Origin: Volvox africanus
Lineage: Eukaryota > Chlorophyta > Chlorophyceae > Chlamydomonadales > Volvocaceae
NCBI GenBank assembly: GCA_030268105.1
Contig: BSDZ01000080.1
Location: 620,001-684,000, forward strand
DNA: 64,000 nucleotides
Direction: 5' to 3'
Every line of letters begins with the position of its first letter. Position 1 is the first letter of the stretch. The notes below the pieces were generated by a model. It had not been told where the DNA came from and did not search any database. It saw only the letters and a list, made by a program, of their open reading frames with translations. The position numbers were made by a program, and so were the translations under genes. Below are positions 32,331 to 64,000 of the stretch, piece after piece.

Positions 32331-32796
32331 GGAGCACGAAGCGATACCCTAGGTTTGCGTAATAGAAGCCGACTTCTATCGCAAAGGCAAGAGTACAAAG
32401 CAATTCGGTGAGCCTACCGACAGTACTCTTGAGAAGATTCAGTAAACTCAGCAAATACTTGCCCAGCCGAGTCCTGATCTCCGTAGTTTGGGCAATGAGA
32501 GTCGCCAAATGGTCCGGACGAAAGCCGGTCTCAGTCGCCGCGGCAAGCAATGCCGGTGCACTGAGATTACCTGCGACTCAGAGCGTACACTTACACAACA
32601 AGTGCAGCAATCTAAGCAAAAGCAATTAAACAATTACAAACCGGAAGCGGTGGCGTCCAAAACGGTGCGGCCTAGGTCTTCGGCAAAAGTATCTAGCGGT
32701 CCTCGTGGTTCGTCGCTGGAACTCGCCATAGAAAGAGCCTACTTCCGATTAGGCAAAGAGAGACAGTTAGGCAACGAACCTGTCTCGATACCAATT
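32331..32796 (-). other. T leader and primer-binding site
   Basis: Contains the leader ORF (ATG at 32550), the short MASSSDEP-type exon and a PBS reading TGGTATCGAGAC on the minus strand beside the LTR. Confidence 0.8.
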
Positions 32797-33599
32797 TGTT
32801 GTACCTCTCCTTTGTGTTTGCTCATAAGTATCTGCACGTCTGAAGGCTTGCAACACCAATGCGCGAGCAAACAGAGACAGCGGAAGACTTCAAACAAGAA
32901 GAGATATAACTTACAGTCTTACGGATCGAAGCGGTGCAATGGACGTAATTGCCGTCAGCGCCAGAAGCAAGCAATCATCACGCGGCGGTGAATAGCAAAG
33001 TTTAGGCTTAGCTCGGGCTAAGTAGAATAGCGTATAGCAATAATAATGTAGAACACACGAGTGTTCTCCGGTGTCGAATATCTTATCTTGCTTAGCCGTC
33101 CTCGCATCTGTTATACTCGTAGCATCGCGATGCCGTATGATTCACACTAGGAGGCCGATCCTGAGTGTGACAACCCTACTGCGTATAGGCGATGTCTATG
33201 TATAACAACGTATAAGCCTTTCCGGCATTCGCATGATGCAAGGGTCCGAATAACGATATTCGGTTGCAAGGCATGCATCGCGACGAGTGCGGCGCTCTCA
33301 ATGTGTGTTGTAATGAAGTAATATTATATCAGATAATATTACTTATCGTTTCATAGCACGAGCATAATGCGCACTTCAATGATTCGGTATTTCATGCATG
33401 CTAGGCGGATTTGCCATGATGCGATGTCGTGATGGATAATGATAACATGCCAAATGCATATATAAATGTATGCGAATACATCTATATCATGCAGGTTCAT
33501 TCATATGCAATAGTCATTCATGCATTCATCAAGATAACACTTCGCCTTGTAGGGTCGCATCGACCTACGCATCGGCGGGAAACGAACCATAGCACAACA
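32797..33599 (-). repeat. T 5' LTR
   Basis: 803 bp, TGTTGTACC...AGCACAACA. It is followed by CCTAG (33600-33604), matching the CCTAG at 30858-30862 on the other side of T. Confidence 0.92.
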
Positions 33600-33726
33600 C
33601 CTAGGTCTTCGGTGAACGTTTCTAGCGGTCCTCGTGGTTCGTCGCTGGAACTCGCCATAGAAAGAACCTACTTCCGATTTGACACAAAGAGACAGTCAGG
33701 CAATCGGACCTGTCTCGATACCAATT
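33600..33726 (-). other. A5 leader remainder with PBS
   Basis: Resumes the A5 leader from CCTAGGTCTTCGG and ends with the PBS (TGGTATCGAGAC on the minus strand) next to the LTR of A5. With 28699-29046 it reconstitutes one leader around the T insertion. Confidence 0.87.
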
Positions 33727-34405
33727 TGTTGTACCTCTCCTTCGTGTTTGCTCATAAGTATCTGCGCGTCTGAAGGCTTTTGACACCGATGCCGAGCACT
33801 TGCAAGTACAGCAAGGCAATCGAGAGCAAACAAAATCAGCGGAAGACTTCAAGACAAGAAGAGATATAACTTACAACAATGCAGATCGAAGCGGTGCAAC
33901 GGACGTAATCACCGTCAGTGCCGGAAGCAAGCAATCATCACGCGGCGGTGATAAGCGAAGTTCAGGCTTAGCTCGGGCTAAGTAGAATAGCGATTAGCAA
34001 TAATAGTGTTGAACACACAAGTGTTCTCTGATATCAAAGATCTTCTCTTACTTAGCCGTCCTCGCATCTGTTATACTCGCAGCATCACGATGCCGTACAA
34101 TTCACACTAGGAGGCCGATCCTAAGTGTGACAACCCTACTGCGTATAGGCGATGTCTACGTATAACAACCGATAAGCCTTTCCGGCATTCACATGATGCA
34201 AGGGTCCGAATAACGATATTCGGTTGCAAGGCATGTATCACGACGAGTGCGGCGTTCCCAGCGTATGCCACAATGATGTAATATTATATCAAATAATATT
34301 ACTTATTGCTCCATAGCATGAGCATAAGGCATTTCTCAATTACTCGGGATTGCATGCATGTTAGGCGGATCAGCCATGATGCAATGTCGCGATGTGCAAT
34401 GGTAA

Positions 34406-34481
<76 letters not shown>

Positions 34482-34609
34482 ACGAATACATTTATGTCAT
34501 GCGAGTTCATTCATATGCATAAGTCATTCATGCGTTCATCAAGACAGCACTTCGCCTCGTAGCGTCGCATCGACCTACACATCGGCGGGAAACGAACCGT
34601 AGCACAACA
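33727..34609 (-). repeat. A5 5' LTR with TA/TG expansion
   Basis: 883 bp, longer than sister LTRs because of a (TA)n(TG)n tract at 34412-34480 at the place where others read ATATATAAATG. It ends AGCACAACA and is flanked by plus-strand A6 pol. Confidence 0.9.
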
Positions 34610-34726
34610 GACATGAAGCCCTTGCTAGAGGAAGCCTGCATACGTGCCACGCAACCCCAACGATTCCTGCAGTCGATGCTGTATGAAGCAGCGTGGACGC
34701 TGCATACGGGAGCGGGGATAATTGTT
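34610..34726 (+). pseudogene. A6 pol tail and polypurine tract
   Basis: The last codons of a family A pol (GAC ATG AAG CCC..., residues DMKPLLEEA) are followed by the usual post-pol sequence and a PPT (GGGAGCGGGGATAAT). The usual TGA stop reads CGA here. A5 is inserted immediately upstream. Confidence 0.85.
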
Positions 34727-34850
34727 GTATTACGGTTCATTTCCTGCCGATGCGTAGGTCAATGCGACGCTACAAGGCGATGTGCTGACTTGATGAATGC
34801 ATGATAAACATGAATGAACTTGCATAAATATAAATGTATTTGCATCTTTG
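34727..34850 (+). repeat. A6 3' LTR, truncated
   Basis: Starts TGTTGTATTACGG after the PPT and follows the A LTR for about 120 bases before similarity stops near TTTGCATC. This is the right edge of the retrotransposon nest. Confidence 0.82.
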
Positions 34851-36311
34851 ATCCTGGTGCTGTACTTCACCCTGGCTGCGATCTGGTGCATGTGCAACAT
34901 GCCATTGAAGAAAGACCCTCTCCTGTACGGCAGCAAGAACGAGCAATAAGGTCGCGTGCTGTGGTGCTCTGCCCGAAGTGGGGTCCGGCTTTGTGGCTTT
35001 GGAGTGGTGGGCTGAAAGAGAAGGGAGCCCCAAGTTGGGCTTTGAGGTCCCGGACCAAAGATTTGTGGAGGTGAAAACGAAGATATAAAAGAGGGGTGCG
35101 TGTAGTCCAGGGCGAGAGGCGGTCCAGGGAGGGACGACATGGGCCTGGTACTGGCTGAGTGGATTTCTTCGGCACGCATGTTGGGTTTCATGCCATGTAC
35201 GACATATGCCTGCATGCGGCGACTCTACAGAGCTTGGTTTCCTACCGTGAATGATTGCTGTTGCCATGATGGTGGTGGTGGTAGTCGTGGTCGTGGTGGG
35301 GTATCAGCAGCTTGTCTTGCGGCTGCAGCTTGAGAGGCATGGAATAAGGGGTTGTTCGGACTCATAACGAAGCTACCTAGCTCAGGGATGAGGCTCTCGT
35401 GACGCGGATTACCAACACAATAACAAAACAACCCTTTGACAGCTAATCCGGTCAAACAGGCAAGGAGGATGGCATCGTATAAAGGGAACGTAACTACATA
35501 TGTGTTGCGCTGAGTACGACATACAATCGAGATGGGCGGAACAGGGAACAATGGAGGATTACATTCCATGATGTGCACACGTTTTCCTCAGCACCCGTCC
35601 GGATACTTCGCAACATGACGGAAGGCTTATTAGAGGCATTAGAGCTGCAGCAAGCACGCATCATATATATATATACATATATATATGTGTGTGTGTGTGT
35701 ATGTGTGTATTCAATGCTCATATCGTCATTCGATCGTAGGATAGAAGAACCTATTCACATGTGTATAAGATAACTATTATCACCAAGCTGCACAGACATA
35801 ACCGACACGCAGCAACCTTAAGGCAATGGACAGCTGAAGGCATTTATACATGCCCTACACGACACCAGGTGACAGAAGCCGTGATGAACACCTGCCCATG
35901 CGTAGCCTCTGCAGCGCGAAGCTCTGTCCTCTGTACTGCAAGACTGTCAATATCTCCCGTTTACCTGGAGTGGTATACTACCTGGAGCGATATATAAAGC
36001 TCCCCTCGCAATCCGGGATTCGGAGCGAACGCAGCGTGGGCCCCTATGTCTCTGGCCATCACGTCTTTTATCGTATATTTTATTATTTATATTATTTATG
36101 ACCGCTGGCCCCTGCACATTCATATTCTTGATTCAATCATCTTTTCGTCAATAGCTCCTCTTCGTGAAGGACCACTTGAATCCTGATTGCAGAACACGGC
36201 GGCCAGAGAGTAAATCACAGACACCTCCAGAAGCCAAAAAACCAACAACCGACAACTTCTCGCAAATCCCCTGATCCTCCAGGCCGCCTTGTAAATTCAT
36301 ACTTGAGTGTG
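34851..36311. other. Intergenic stretch between the TE nest and the giant gene
   Basis: No recognised gene. It holds one doubtful minus-strand ORF (35225-35578), a short AT/GT microsatellite near 35668-35712, and the presumed 3' UTR of the giant gene just below 36312. No clear TGTAA polyadenylation signal was seen on the minus strand. Confidence 0.6.
35225..35511 (-). CDS. Doubtful exon or ORF with one membrane segment
   Basis: After a possible acceptor (GTACTCAG) the frame reads RNTYVVTFPLYDAILLACL, a hydrophobic stretch, then a polar Ala/Pro-rich tail ending at a TAG at 35225-35227. It could be the last exon of a separate gene or chance. It is not needed by the giant gene, whose own last exon ends in phase at 36312. 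Confidence 0.2.

Positions 36312-64000
<27,689 letters not shown>

Overview
The window is nuclear DNA of a green alga, most likely a volvocine chlorophyte (Volvox/Chlamydomonas lineage). The reasons are multi-exon genes with GT-AG introns, chromodomain Ty3/gypsy retrotransposons, a Pmp-repeat giant membrane protein of the kind seen in volvocine algae, and CCCTAAAA-type telomere-like repeats. No bacterial operon, tRNA, rRNA or CRISPR array was seen. The assignment to a lineage is inference.

Positions 1 to about 34,850 are a nest of Ty3/gypsy LTR retrotransposons of three related families, called here A, B and C. A1 (minus strand) is cut by a young complete B element (3865-10531, TSD CATTG). 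A1 is joined at about 12,532 to the 3' end of A3 (plus strand). The 3' LTR of A3 is split by a complete but decayed A2 (13539-20910, TSD CGAGG). A3 lies in the gag of A5 (minus strand), which is also hit by a coding-intact C element (21292-27735, TSD TGCTC). A further A copy, here called T (TSD CCTAG), entered the leader of A5; it then lost its middle and took part in an unequal exchange that left a 1,816-bp tandem duplication with a mosaic gag. A5 itself sits in the tail of A6 (plus strand, 34610 to about 34850). In all three families gag and pol are in one frame separated by a single UAG, and pol opens with a Dam-methyltransferase-like domain whose NPPY motif survives only in family C.

Positions 34,851-36,311 are an intergenic stretch with one doubtful ORF. 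Positions 36,312-64,000 hold one giant minus-strand gene that runs off the right edge. I traced 42 exons by eye; splice phases agree across the chain, giving about 3,300 codons. The predicted protein has Pmp-type beta-helix repeats, a 3-kb exon with seven ~100-residue Trp-centred repeats, more Pmp repeats, a Cys-rich stalk, about ten membrane segments split by a ~500-residue disordered insert, and a short basic tail. Its introns carry microsatellites, a 16-bp minisatellite that overlaps a splice donor, a decayed bacterial IS3-type transposase fragment, and a small intact ORF of unknown function.
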